64,000 nucleotides of DNA from Rhodospirillaceae bacterium. Lineage in GTDB: Bacteria; Pseudomonadota; Alphaproteobacteria; UBA8366. The stretch is taken from NCBI GenBank assembly GCA_002716125.1, contig PAZH01000023.1, forward strand, positions 99,771 to 163,770, written 5' to 3'. This document shows positions 35,480 to 43,999 of the stretch, in pieces; the first letter of the stretch is position 1, and the number at the start of each line of letters is the position of its first letter. Made by a program: the position numbers and the translations under genes. A model generated the notes under the pieces. That model was not told where the DNA came from. It was given only the letters and a program-made list of their open reading frames with translations, and searched no databases.

Positions 35480-37108
35480 TCAGTTGGAAAACGAAAATGT
35501 GTTTGCGGGCTCGTTTGCAAAGGACCGGTCCCGGTTGATGCGCCCGACCATTTCGGCAACATACGGCGCTGCCGCGTTTATTTGATCGATCTGCGCCTCG
35601 TTAAGCGGCAGTCCCGCGGCGGAAACGGCGTCGGCCACGCGCTGTCGCGTCGCGGCATCCGCATTTGATGGTTCGTCCGGTGCCGGTTGGGGTGCGGGCT
35701 GAACCGCTCCATTCGGGTCAAGCTGAGGTCGCTGCGACCGCCAGGATGTCGCGCGTTCATAAGCATCACCTGCTTGCAGAACGGCAGCGTCATCGAACGG
35801 TTTTCCGACGATCTGCATCGAAAGCGGTAGGCCGGCGGTGTTGTAGCCGATGCAAAGCGCCAGTGCCGGACCGCCTGTCACGTTGAACGGCGTGGTGATC
35901 GCCGGTTTCTCCCAGAACGAGATTGTGCGGTGTGCGTCGAAGCGTGGCGCGGCATATGTCCCTGCCGTGACCAGAAGGTCGTAGCGTTCGTAGATCGGTG
36001 CCATCTCGGCGAGCATAACCCGGCGCTCGCGCTGTGCTGCGACATAATCCGCACCAGTAATTAGACATGCAGGCGTGCTTCGACCAAGAAAGTCCGAACC
36101 GAAGTCGCTTGGACGGGTACGGAGATTCCCTTCGTGAACGTTATAGAGTTCCGATTCAGCGATCGTTACTTTGACGTCCATATACTCGCGGCACGTTCGA
36201 AGACGTACGTCTTCGAGTTCGGCACCGAGGTTGCGCAGGACGTCATAGGCCGCCTCGAGGGCTTGCTTCGTTTCGTCATTCGCCGGCAAATCTTCTTCGT
36301 AGAAATGACGCACGATCCCAATCCGTTTGCCTTTCAAATCGCCGCCAAGCGCGGCTGCGAAATCCGGAATGTCGACATTTGCACTCGCCGGATCGCGTGT
36401 GTCGTGTCCAGCGAGCGCTTGCATCATTAAAGCGGAATCTTCGACCGTCCACGTCAGCGGTCCGCAATGATCAAAGGTATATGAATTGGCAATCACGCCG
36501 GCCCGGCTCACAAGACCGTACGTCGGCTTGAAACCGGCTGTCCCGCTGAGGCACGCGGGGTTTCGAATTGAGCCGCCGGTATCCGAGCCCATTGCAGCCG
36601 GCAGAAAACCGGCAGCCACAGCGGCGCCCGATCCGCTCGAAGAGCCGCCAGTGACATGATCCGTGTTCCAAGGATTTCGCGCCGGTGGCCATGGCAAGTC
36701 GAATGACGGGCCGCCATGCGCGAACTCATGGGTCGAGAGCTTACCGAGAAGCACCATACCGGCTTCGTATAACTTCGCTGTCGTGGTCGCATCCTGATCG
36801 GGGATGTGATCCTCCATCACTTTCGAATGGCCCGACGTCAGGATGCCTTTGGTCTCGTAGATGTCTTTCAAGCCGAAAGGAACGCCGTGCAGCGGGCCTT
36901 TGTGGTTGCCCGCGGCGATCTCCGCTTCCGCACTCTTGGCTTGTTCGACCGCCAGCTCGAGTGTGGGAGTCACGAACGCATCCAATTGCGGGTTCAGGCT
37001 TTCGATCCGGTCGACATAGTTTTCGACCAATTCCACGGGTGATAGGTCTTTTTTCGCTATGCGCGTACCGGCCTCGGCAATTGTCAGGAAATGGAGATCA
37101 TCGGACAT
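35480..37108 (-). CDS. Amidase (amidase-signature family)
   Basis: 542 residues. The Ser-cisSer-Lys triad is K81 (PFGLKDIYETKG), S156 in TGGSSSGSGAAVAA and nucleophile S180 in GSDTGGSIRNPA. A 60-residue extension at the C terminus is rich in P and A (PNGAVQPAPQPAPDEP) and then carries a short helical part that looks like a GatC-type motif (AAGLPLNEAQIDQINAAAPYVAEMV). It hydrolyses amides; GatA activity is unlikely because no gatB/gatC is here. Not in an obvious operon. Confidence 0.87.
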   Translation of the reverse strand: MSDDLHFLTIAEAGTRIAKKDLSPVELVENYVDRIESLNPQLDAFVTPTLELAVEQAKSAEAEIAAGNHKGPLHGVPFGLKDIYETKGILTSGHSKVMEDHIPDQDATTTAKLYEAGMVLLGKLSTHEFAHGGPSFDLPWPPARNPWNTDHVTGGSSSGSGAAVAAGFLPAAMGSDTGGSIRNPACLSGTAGFKPTYGLVSRAGVIANSYTFDHCGPLTWTVEDSALMMQALAGHDTRDPASANVDIPDFAAALGGDLKGKRIGIVRHFYEEDLPANDETKQALEAAYDVLRNLGAELEDVRLRTCREYMDVKVTIAESELYNVHEGNLRTRPSDFGSDFLGRSTPACLITGADYVAAQRERRVMLAEMAPIYERYDLLVTAGTYAAPRFDAHRTISFWEKPAITTPFNVTGGPALALCIGYNTAGLPLSMQIVGKPFDDAAVLQAGDAYERATSWRSQRPQLDPNGAVQPAPQPAPDEPSNADAATRQRVADAVSAAGLPLNEAQIDQINAAAPYVAEMVGRINRDRSFANEPANTFSFSN

Positions 37109-37186
37109 AAAAGCATCCCTCGACTAATGTGATTGCCTAAGGGACATTGGTCGTTAATCGGAAAATTCCAAAGGAAGGAAATATCG

Positions 37187-37528
37187 ATGGGCATACATGT
37201 TTTGTATCTGGTGAAGTACTACAACGATCAAAAAGCGGCGATGATCGCGAAATCGGAAATGCGCGATCGGGCTGAGGTGCATCGCAAGGCCATCTCCGAT
37301 TTTGGAGGCCGTCCGATTGCCCAATACGGTAGCTACGGCGAATGGGACATGGTCTATATCTACGAGATGCCGGATCAGACGGCGCTCGCCGCGAATCTGC
37401 ATTTGACCGACTCGTTCGGTCTCGCAAAGGAATGCAAGGCGATTCCTCTAATGGATATGGATGATTTCATCGAATCGTTCGATCTTGCCAACAGAACGGA
37501 GACCGAATACAGCCCAGCGGCTGACTGA
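37187..37528 (+). CDS. GYD-domain-like small protein
   Basis: 113 residues, alpha/beta ferredoxin-like. It begins MGIHVLYLVKYYNDQKAAM and has a G-S-Y-G-E-W-D-M-V-Y-I-Y-E-M-P-D strand pattern typical of the GYD family (PF08734), whose function is not settled. AAGGAAGG lies about 8 bases upstream of the ATG at 37187; the open frame continues 54 bases further upstream with no better site. It stands between a divergent amidase and a frameshifted PAS gene. A role as a small-molecule binding or monooxygenase-like dimer is only a guess. Confidence 0.7.
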   Translation: MGIHVLYLVKYYNDQKAAMIAKSEMRDRAEVHRKAISDFGGRPIAQYGSYGEWDMVYIYEMPDQTALAANLHLTDSFGLAKECKAIPLMDMDDFIESFDLANRTETEYSPAAD

Positions 37529-37619
37529 CCGGTCAATAAAACTCTCGTCATCCAGCCGAATCACGTCTAATGTCCAGTCATAATGAGAAGCGCATCGTCC
37601 TACTGTTGGGGGAGGGACA

Positions 37620-38130
37620 ATGTCGACGGATAACGGCTTGGGCCTCAGCAAAGACTTCTATTTTGCGAGGCGAATTACGCGCAGCGACGTACCAAAAAAA
37701 TCTTTGGTTTTGGCGCTAGAGGCATATTGGGAATCGCTGAGGCGAGGACGCCCGATGCCGTCCCGCGCGGATATCGACCCTGTGAAAATCCGTGTCGACC
37801 TTTTACCGCTTTTGTTCCTATTGGACGTCGTGCGTGGCGACGAAGGCTTGGATTATCTCTATCGATTGGTGGGTACCGCGAATGCGGACTTGGTCGGACG
37901 TGATCCGATGGGAAAACTCATGAGCGAAGTCATGGGAACCGAGGAACGTCGGTTTCTCATGGAGACCTTTGACCAGACCGTCCAAGAAATGGGGGGCGAC
38001 TTATTGGTTGGCTGAAGTGCCGCAAGACCGCTATGGGGTGGTGAAGGTTTTTCGCGGTCTATTTCCGTTGTCCTCAGACGGTGAAGAGGTCGATAAGCTC
38101 ATCTGTGTCGCTGAAGCCACGCGGGCCTAA
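37620..38130 (+). pseudogene. PAS-domain protein (PAS_5 type), frameshifted
   Basis: The ATG frame runs from 37620 to a TGA at 38013-38015 and gives a PAS_5-like N-terminal part (AYWESLRRGRPMPSRADIDPVKI, LLPLLFLLDVV, YRLVGTANADLVGRDPMGK). The remaining 40 residues (YWLAEVPQDRYGVVKVFRGLFPLSSDGEEVDKL) are in the next frame, ending at TAA 38128-38130. The switch is at the run of six G at 37991-37996: one G fewer restores EMGATYWLAEV. The lesion may be a real mutation, a slippage-based switch or a sequence error. A short signalling protein of about 170 residues when intact. Confidence 0.75.
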
Positions 38131-38136
38131 TTCAAT

Positions 38137-39846
38137 CTATCTCACACCGCCATCGCCGGGCATGATGATGTTCAAGACCGCGGTCTTGCCGGCCCGGACA
38201 CTCGCGTAGGCCGCTGTAATCGCATCTCGCAACTCTCCGGGATCTTCAACGCGCTGTCCGTAGCCGCCGATCATTGCGGCGCTTTCTTCATATTGGGGTC
38301 CGCGAATATTGACGCCATAGTAGTCGTCGTCGGCGACAGCGACTCCGTCCGGATAGAAACGCTTATGGAAGTGTTTCATCACGGCATACTGGCTGTTGTT
38401 GAAGACAAGAATAAGCAGCGGCAGGTTATGTTCGTCGCTAAGCGCAAGGGTTGGAACCACGGGATTGTACATGAAACTCCCGTCTCCAATGGTTACGATG
38501 ACCGACCTCTCGGGCAGGGCAAGTTTGACGCCGAGGGCGTATCCCAGGCCTTGTCCCAAACCGCTCGGCGCCCGAAAGAAAGTGAGAGGGTCATCCCAAG
38601 AGAGGTGTTCCCGAATGCCGGTCTGGTGGACAATGGTCTCGTCGACGACACAACAATCGGCACCGACCACCTCCCGCAATAACTTCATTACCAGGGGCGG
38701 CGTGATTGTTTCTGCGACTTCAGCCTGCTCTTCTTGTTTCGCTAGGTCGGCACACCAGGCATCGTGTTGCGCGCGCCATTTCGTTCGCCGGTTGGCGATT
38801 GTATCCGTGTCGAGCCCGATGGCTTGAAGCGCTTCACATAGTGCACGCAATGTTGCGGCCACGTCGCCTTCCAAATAGTCCTCGGCATGCATTGCTTGAT
38901 GGACCATATGCTCTTTCAATGGATTTTCGCTAATCGAAACAATCTTGGCGCCTTTCGGCGTATTGCTCGGCGGATACCAAGGGGCACGACTTTCGATCAA
39001 TAGGGCGAGATCTGTCTCCCCAAGCAATGGTTCTATACTCTGACCCAGATAGAGATAGTGAGATTTTGGGAAATTTCCGAAAAAGGCGCCTTGTCCCTCG
39101 ACCACTGGCGCACCGATCTGTTCGGCAAACGCGACAAGCGCATCAAAAGCCTCTTGGGAGGGGCCGACGTTTTCGACTGAAATAATGGGGCAGTCCGCTT
39201 CGGCAATTTGTCTTGCGATGCGTTCAATGTCTTCCGCAAGCGGCTGAAGCTTTGGTGCGCGCGGGACATCGCGCGGCGCCTCCGGTTTCTCCCAGGGCTC
39301 CAGCATCGTCTCCATTGGGACGCAAAGATAGGTTGGCCCTTTCGGTGTTCGCTGCGCCATTTCACCGGCGCGGACGATTGTCTCGTGTAACGTGTCGATG
39401 GAAGCAACTTGTTGAGTCCATTTTACCATAGGCTCGATGAGGCGTTGGGTGCCGCCGGGCACGCTAAGATTGCGATACCATTGCGAGCCGGGGTCGAACG
39501 TACCCTCGCCATAGCCCAGCACCTCGCCGGACATGATCAAGAGCGGCGTTTCCATGGCGTTCGCTGCATCGACAGCCATGGATCCTTGAAGCATTCCGGC
39601 TCCCGCATGCAGTAAGACGGTCTGCAGGCGCCCCGTAATCTTCGTGTAGGCTGTCGCCATGTTCACGGCGATACTTTCGTGTCCGCAATCGATATATTTT
39701 GGACCGTCGATGCCGTCGCGTTTCTGGCGCGCGAGTGCTTCCCAGAACGAGGCCCATTCAGAGCCTGGGGAGGAAATCACGTAATCCGTCTTGAGGCGCC
39801 GAAATGCTTCAAGAATCGCTTCACCGCCGTCTTGATAATTCTTCAC
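38137..39846 (-). CDS. Thiamine-diphosphate-dependent decarboxylase-like enzyme
   Basis: 569 residues. Catalytic glutamate E57 in CGHESIAVNMA, the PYR-domain HAGAGMLQGSMA, and the ThDP/Mg motif G-D-G-S from 454 to VFNNSQYAVM. It is distinct from the TPP enzyme at 19464 (the SPGSEWASFWEA start and a long YPDGVAVADDDYYG stretch). The GTG at 39846 has GGAG 8 bases upstream. It is divergent from the homogentisate-dioxygenase-like gene (123 bases apart) and may belong to the same pathway, decarboxylating a 2-oxo acid or aroyl-formate-like compound. Confidence 0.83.
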   Translation of the reverse strand: MKNYQDGGEAILEAFRRLKTDYVISSPGSEWASFWEALARQKRDGIDGPKYIDCGHESIAVNMATAYTKITGRLQTVLLHAGAGMLQGSMAVDAANAMETPLLIMSGEVLGYGEGTFDPGSQWYRNLSVPGGTQRLIEPMVKWTQQVASIDTLHETIVRAGEMAQRTPKGPTYLCVPMETMLEPWEKPEAPRDVPRAPKLQPLAEDIERIARQIAEADCPIISVENVGPSQEAFDALVAFAEQIGAPVVEGQGAFFGNFPKSHYLYLGQSIEPLLGETDLALLIESRAPWYPPSNTPKGAKIVSISENPLKEHMVHQAMHAEDYLEGDVAATLRALCEALQAIGLDTDTIANRRTKWRAQHDAWCADLAKQEEQAEVAETITPPLVMKLLREVVGADCCVVDETIVHQTGIREHLSWDDPLTFFRAPSGLGQGLGYALGVKLALPERSVIVTIGDGSFMYNPVVPTLALSDEHNLPLLILVFNNSQYAVMKHFHKRFYPDGVAVADDDYYGVNIRGPQYEESAAMIGGYGQRVEDPGELRDAITAAYASVRAGKTAVLNIIMPGDGGVR

Positions 39847-39969
39847 GAGTTCACTCCAAGATCACGAATTCGCCATGCAATTGATATGGAATGTTCCGCG
39901 CCGCTTTCACGCTGTCTCAGATTGCGGCAGTATTGGGCACGCGATTTTTGAATTTAGAGGTGGTGCGTC

Positions 39970-41106
39970 ATGAAGCGCTATATTCCGATCCAAGTCGCAC
40001 GCGGCGACACTTCTCGTCAGGCACATACCGCACTGCCGGAGGGCACGTACGAGCGAGAAATGAGCAAGGAAGGCTTCTTTGGCCCCGCGGCTCATTTCTA
40101 CCATAAGCGGCCGCCAACAGGTTGGATCGATTGGGAGGGGCCGCTGCGTCCCCGCGCATTTGATCTGACACGCCTCAACAGCACCGAAGGTTCGCCTTGG
40201 GATGCGCCGACTGTCCTGCACAATCCCCACGTTTCAATTCGTTTCTGGCGCGTACCGAAGCGCATGGATCATCTGGCGCGAAACTCGGATGGAGACGATC
40301 TTATTTTCGTACACGAAGGCCGGGGCGATCTTTTTTGCGACTTTGGTCATCTGGCATTCGAAGCCGGCGACTATATCGTGGTTCCGCGCGGGACGATGTG
40401 GCGCGTCGAATGTGCCGAGGCGACGACAGCACTGCTCATCGAATCGACCAATAGTTCCTATACACTTCCGGATAAAGGCTTGGTCGGAAATCATGCGATC
40501 TTCGATCCGGCCATGCTCGACGCTCCTGAGATCGACGATGCCTTTGCGGCGCAAAGAGACGAAGACGATGCATGGCACGTGGCCGTTAAACGATCGGGCG
40601 ATGTCAGCATTATCCGCTATCCACATAACCCGCTGGATGTTGTTGGCTGGAAGGGAGATCTGTCGGTCGTTCGTATCAATGTTAAAGACCTTCGCCCGCT
40701 CAGCAGTCATAGATATCACCTGCCGCCCTCCGCTCACACGACCTTTGTCGGCGGACGGCATGTCGTTTGTACGTTTGCGCCGCGCCCGTTTGAAACGGAC
40801 GCCGACGCCCTCAAGATTCCGTTTTTCCATAACAACGACGACTACGACGAAGTGTTGTTCTATCACCGGGGCGAGTTCTTTAGCCGCCCGGGAATCGACT
40901 CCGGCACTGTTACTTTCCACCCGGCAGGGTTCACCCATGGCCCCAGTCCCAAGGCACTGAAAAACATGTTGGTGCAACCAAAGCCGGAGACCGACGAATA
41001 TGCCGTCATGATCGACACGCGCGATGCGTTGCAAGTGGGGGACCTGCCGTCAGGCGTTGAAGACCTAGATTACGTGAAGAGTTGGGCCGAAGGAGAGAAA
41101 GCTTGA
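39970..41106 (+). CDS. Homogentisate 1,2-dioxygenase-like protein
   Basis: 378-residue double-cupin protein of the HmgA family, which opens the ring of homogentisate using Fe(II) and O2. The C-terminal cupin has PFFHNNDDYDEVLFY, with the His and Glu iron ligands in the family's usual spacing, and the final THGP histidine after FHPAGF. The N-terminal cupin carries DLIFVHEGRGDLFCDFG and YIVVPRGTMWRVE. It is shorter than classical HmgA (about 440) and no fumarylacetoacetase or maleylacetoacetate isomerase is here, so it may act on a related aromatic. ATG with GAGGTGG upstream; its TGA overlaps the TTG start of the next gene. Confidence 0.82.
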   Translation: MKRYIPIQVARGDTSRQAHTALPEGTYEREMSKEGFFGPAAHFYHKRPPTGWIDWEGPLRPRAFDLTRLNSTEGSPWDAPTVLHNPHVSIRFWRVPKRMDHLARNSDGDDLIFVHEGRGDLFCDFGHLAFEAGDYIVVPRGTMWRVECAEATTALLIESTNSSYTLPDKGLVGNHAIFDPAMLDAPEIDDAFAAQRDEDDAWHVAVKRSGDVSIIRYPHNPLDVVGWKGDLSVVRINVKDLRPLSSHRYHLPPSAHTTFVGGRHVVCTFAPRPFETDADALKIPFFHNNDDYDEVLFYHRGEFFSRPGIDSGTVTFHPAGFTHGPSPKALKNMLVQPKPETDEYAVMIDTRDALQVGDLPSGVEDLDYVKSWAEGEKA

Positions 41107-41879
41107 GTGCGGCACCGGACATAGAAAGCGGGTTTGAGTTTCCCACACGGACCTTCAGCGTCACAAAAGCGGATCAAGAACGAAAACTGAATTGCAGCGG
41201 CATCGACCCGGCACTTTATGGCGATCAATTGGAGATTGCGATGCTCGGTCTGCCCACGCTTGAAGTTCTGATGGCTTGCGGTATTCCGATTCTGGGTGGT
41301 GTGCATCTTTCCCAGCGGTTTCATCAGCTTGAACCATTTTTTCTGGAAGAGCCGATTACGGCGGCCGGGCGCATACTCGAGATAAACCCACACCCGCGCG
41401 GTTGCATCCTGCGCTGCCAATTCACTTATTCGCGCGCGGACGGAACAGTTTGCGTCGAAGCGGAGCGATCCGGGATCTCGCCGATCGGCGCCCGGGAACC
41501 GTCGGACGGAATCCCGCGGCCCGACGAGTCGATCGAAGGTTTTTCCGAAATCATGCGGCGGACACTCGTGCCGGATCAGATTGCAGATTACAGCAGTGAA
41601 GCCGGAAACCTCATCCATTCAGATCCCGACGTGGCGAAGGAACATGCCTTTCGTGCGCCGATCGCAGCCGGTCTGATGGGTATTCATTTCTATCGCGAAG
41701 CCTTGGAGAAGGCATATCGACCGAAGTCCTTTGATCTGGAGGTCTGGTTCCGGCGTCCTATGTTCTGGGATGACACGCTGTCGCTTGTTGCCCGGGAGGA
41801 ACACGGGCGCATCGCCGCGATGCATCTGTTATGTTCCAACGGAAAGCCGGCAAGCAATTGCGTCGTCCACGCCGTCTAA
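41103..41879 (+). CDS. MaoC-like hot-dog hydratase (mesaconyl-CoA/itaconyl-CoA hydratase type)
   Basis: 258 residues, two hot-dog halves. The hydratase motif is in the C-terminal half: YSSEAGNLIHSDPDVAKEHAFRAPIAAGLMG (Asn and His of R-hydratases). The N-terminal half has the dehydratase-like GGVHLSQRFHQLEPFFLEEPI. It looks like the FAS1-type/3-methylfumaryl-CoA hydratase group. TTG at 41103 is chosen: GGAG sits 8-9 bases upstream and it overlaps the stop of the preceding gene (TTGA); the frame upstream of it is inside the HGD gene. Hydrates an enoyl-CoA made by the neighbouring CoA transferase. Confidence 0.8.
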   Translation: MSAAPDIESGFEFPTRTFSVTKADQERKLNCSGIDPALYGDQLEIAMLGLPTLEVLMACGIPILGGVHLSQRFHQLEPFFLEEPITAAGRILEINPHPRGCILRCQFTYSRADGTVCVEAERSGISPIGAREPSDGIPRPDESIEGFSEIMRRTLVPDQIADYSSEAGNLIHSDPDVAKEHAFRAPIAAGLMGIHFYREALEKAYRPKSFDLEVWFRRPMFWDDTLSLVAREEHGRIAAMHLLCSNGKPASNCVVHAV

Positions 41880-41915
41880 TCGGGCGGTTGTGAATTTTCG
41901 CTGATAGGAAACGAC

Positions 41916-43103
41916 ATGACGGCGCTCGAAGGTATCCGTGTACTTGATTTTACGCGCGTTCTCGCCGGGCCGTATTGCACGCTTGTTCTCGGCGACCTTG
42001 GCGCGGAAATCATCAAGATCGAGAATCCGCAAGGCGGCGACGATACGCGCGGATTCAATATTTCACCGACGCTCGATTTTTCGACTTATTTTTTGGCGGT
42101 GAACCGGAACAAGAAAAGCGTCGCGATCGATATTCGGACAACCGAAGGACGGGACGCCATTCACGCGATGGCGGCGAATGCCGATGTGGTTATCGAGAAC
42201 TACCGTTCCGGTGTGATGGATCGCTACGGTATCGGATATGAGGATCTCGCCAAGGTCAATTCACAGCTGATCTTTGCCTCCGTATCCGCTTATGGGCGGG
42301 ATGGGCCCCTGAAGGACAGGCCGGGTTATGACCCGATTGTGCAAGCCGAAAGCGGGTTCATGTCGCTGACCGGCGAGCCGGACGGTCAACCGATGCGAAC
42401 TGGGGTTTCGATAGCCGACATGTTTACCGGTATGTTCGCAGGGCAGGCGATTCTTGCGGCCCTGATTGCACGGGACAAGATCGGCCGCGGCCAGCGGATC
42501 GACGTTCCGCTCTTCGATACGTCCGTCAACATGTTGCATCATGCCGCGAACGCCTTTCTGGTCGACGAGATGGTGATGGGGCGTTACGGCAACAGCAACG
42601 CCCTGGCGCAGCCCGTTGGCCTCTTCACGGCATCTGATGGTCCGCTCATGGTGACGATGACGAACAATCGCCTCTACAAGCGTTTTTGTGAGGACGTATT
42701 GGAACGACCGGACTTATTCGACGATCCGCGCTTTGTCGATAACGCCGCCCGGGTAGAGAATCGCGAGGCGCTGACCGACGAGCTCAATTCAGTCCTTATG
42801 GCGGACACCAGATCGAATTGGATTACGAAATTGTCGGCCGCGGGTATTCCCGGCGGCGAGGTTCGCGACGTCGGGCAGGCACTGACGTCGGTTGAAACAG
42901 AAGCGCGGCAAATGATTGTCGATCAGCCGCACCCGCGTCTCGGCACGATTCGGGGCGTGAGGTCGCCGATGACGTTGTCTGAAACACCGGTTCGCGACCC
43001 CGTTGCCGCACCCGATTTAGGTGCGGATACGGACGAGGTATTGCGAGACATTGCCGGTTATGACGATGCGCAGATCGCGGCGCTGAAGGCGGCGGGGAAT
43101 TGA
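41916..43103 (+). CDS. CaiB/BaiF-family (class III) CoA transferase
   Basis: 395 residues. It starts ALEGIRVLDFTRVLAGPYCTLVLGDLGAEIIKIE, the family hallmark, with GDDTRG next. The catalytic aspartate is D168 in RTGVSIADMFTG. It transfers CoA between organic acids without an enzyme-bound thioester gap; which acids cannot be read off. It follows the hydratase after 36 bases and precedes a TauD gene by 22, so CoA activation and hydration are likely successive steps of one degradative route. Confidence 0.9.
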   Translation: MTALEGIRVLDFTRVLAGPYCTLVLGDLGAEIIKIENPQGGDDTRGFNISPTLDFSTYFLAVNRNKKSVAIDIRTTEGRDAIHAMAANADVVIENYRSGVMDRYGIGYEDLAKVNSQLIFASVSAYGRDGPLKDRPGYDPIVQAESGFMSLTGEPDGQPMRTGVSIADMFTGMFAGQAILAALIARDKIGRGQRIDVPLFDTSVNMLHHAANAFLVDEMVMGRYGNSNALAQPVGLFTASDGPLMVTMTNNRLYKRFCEDVLERPDLFDDPRFVDNAARVENREALTDELNSVLMADTRSNWITKLSAAGIPGGEVRDVGQALTSVETEARQMIVDQPHPRLGTIRGVRSPMTLSETPVRDPVAAPDLGADTDEVLRDIAGYDDAQIAALKAAGN

Positions 43104-43125
43104 ATTTGAGAGAAGGGTTTCAGAG

Positions 43126-43986
43126 ATGAAGATTGTTCCGACAGGCGCGGCACTTGGCGCCGATATTTGGGATGTCCGGCTTGACGCGTTGGACGACGCA
43201 ACATTCCAAGATATTTACCAAGCCTGGCTCGAATACAACGGCGTTCTTCGATTTCCCTGCCAGAATTTGGACGACGACAAATTTCTCGATTTCGCGCGGC
43301 GCTTCGGCGATTTGGATATGGCACCGATCAATGCCAATGGCGGTAATTGGAAACCGCAATATCCGGAACTCGCGGTTATTTCGAATGTTGTGCAGGACGG
43401 AAAACCGATCGGCAGTCTTGGGTCCTACGAGTCAAAGTGGCACACGGATATGTCCTATAACGAGTTGCCCCCGAAGGCGAGTATTCTCTATGCGATTGAG
43501 TTACCTTTGGAGGGTGGCAATACCGGTTTTGCGAGTACCGCCGCAGCTTACGACGCGCTGTCTGACGATATGAAGGAGCGCATTGCCGGATTGACCTGCA
43601 AGCACGACTCTTCGCACAACAGTGTCGGGCAGGTTCGCAAAGGCTTCCAAGAAGTCTACGAGGACCGTGAAGACATTCCGGGCGCGGTTCATCCCTTGGT
43701 GGCGGAACATCCGGAGACCGGACGCAAAGTCATCTATCTCGGTCGTCGGGCCCGCGCTTATATTCAAGAGTTGGATCAAGCCGAAAGCGATGCGCTGCTC
43801 GACGAGTTGTTTGCACATATCACACAGCCAAGGTTTACATGGACGCAGAAGTGGCGCCTTGGCGATGTCGTGATTTGGGACAACCGCTGTACGTTGCATC
43901 GTCGCGATGCTCTTGATCCGAACGAGAGGCGCCTTCTCCATCGCGCGCAGATTAAAGATGCGAAGCGAATGAGCGCGGCGGCATAG
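43126..43986 (+). CDS. TauD/TfdA-family dioxygenase
   Basis: 286 residues, the fifth Fe(II)/2-oxoglutarate oxygenase in the window and of a different subgroup from the 27-31 kb ones. Iron ligands H106-T-D108 (SKWHTDMSYNELPP) and H258 (CTLHRRDALDP); arginine R273 (LLHRAQIK). The N terminus (KIVPTGAALGADIWDV) and the AFDQ-like loop FPCQNLDDDKFLDFARRFG match TauD/TfdA of the 2,4-D-type group. Gap to the molybdenum-hydroxylase gene is 13 bases. Substrate unknown. Confidence 0.88.
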   Translation: MKIVPTGAALGADIWDVRLDALDDATFQDIYQAWLEYNGVLRFPCQNLDDDKFLDFARRFGDLDMAPINANGGNWKPQYPELAVISNVVQDGKPIGSLGSYESKWHTDMSYNELPPKASILYAIELPLEGGNTGFASTAAAYDALSDDMKERIAGLTCKHDSSHNSVGQVRKGFQEVYEDREDIPGAVHPLVAEHPETGRKVIYLGRRARAYIQELDQAESDALLDELFAHITQPRFTWTQKWRLGDVVIWDNRCTLHRRDALDPNERRLLHRAQIKDAKRMSAAA

Positions 43987-43999
43987 CGGGAGCAAGGCG

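Noticed and set aside
38013..38015. TGA in the PAS gene as a third selenocysteine
   Set aside because: The conserved continuation is in another frame, so the TGA is a product of the frameshift, and there is no cysteine-like position in the family there.
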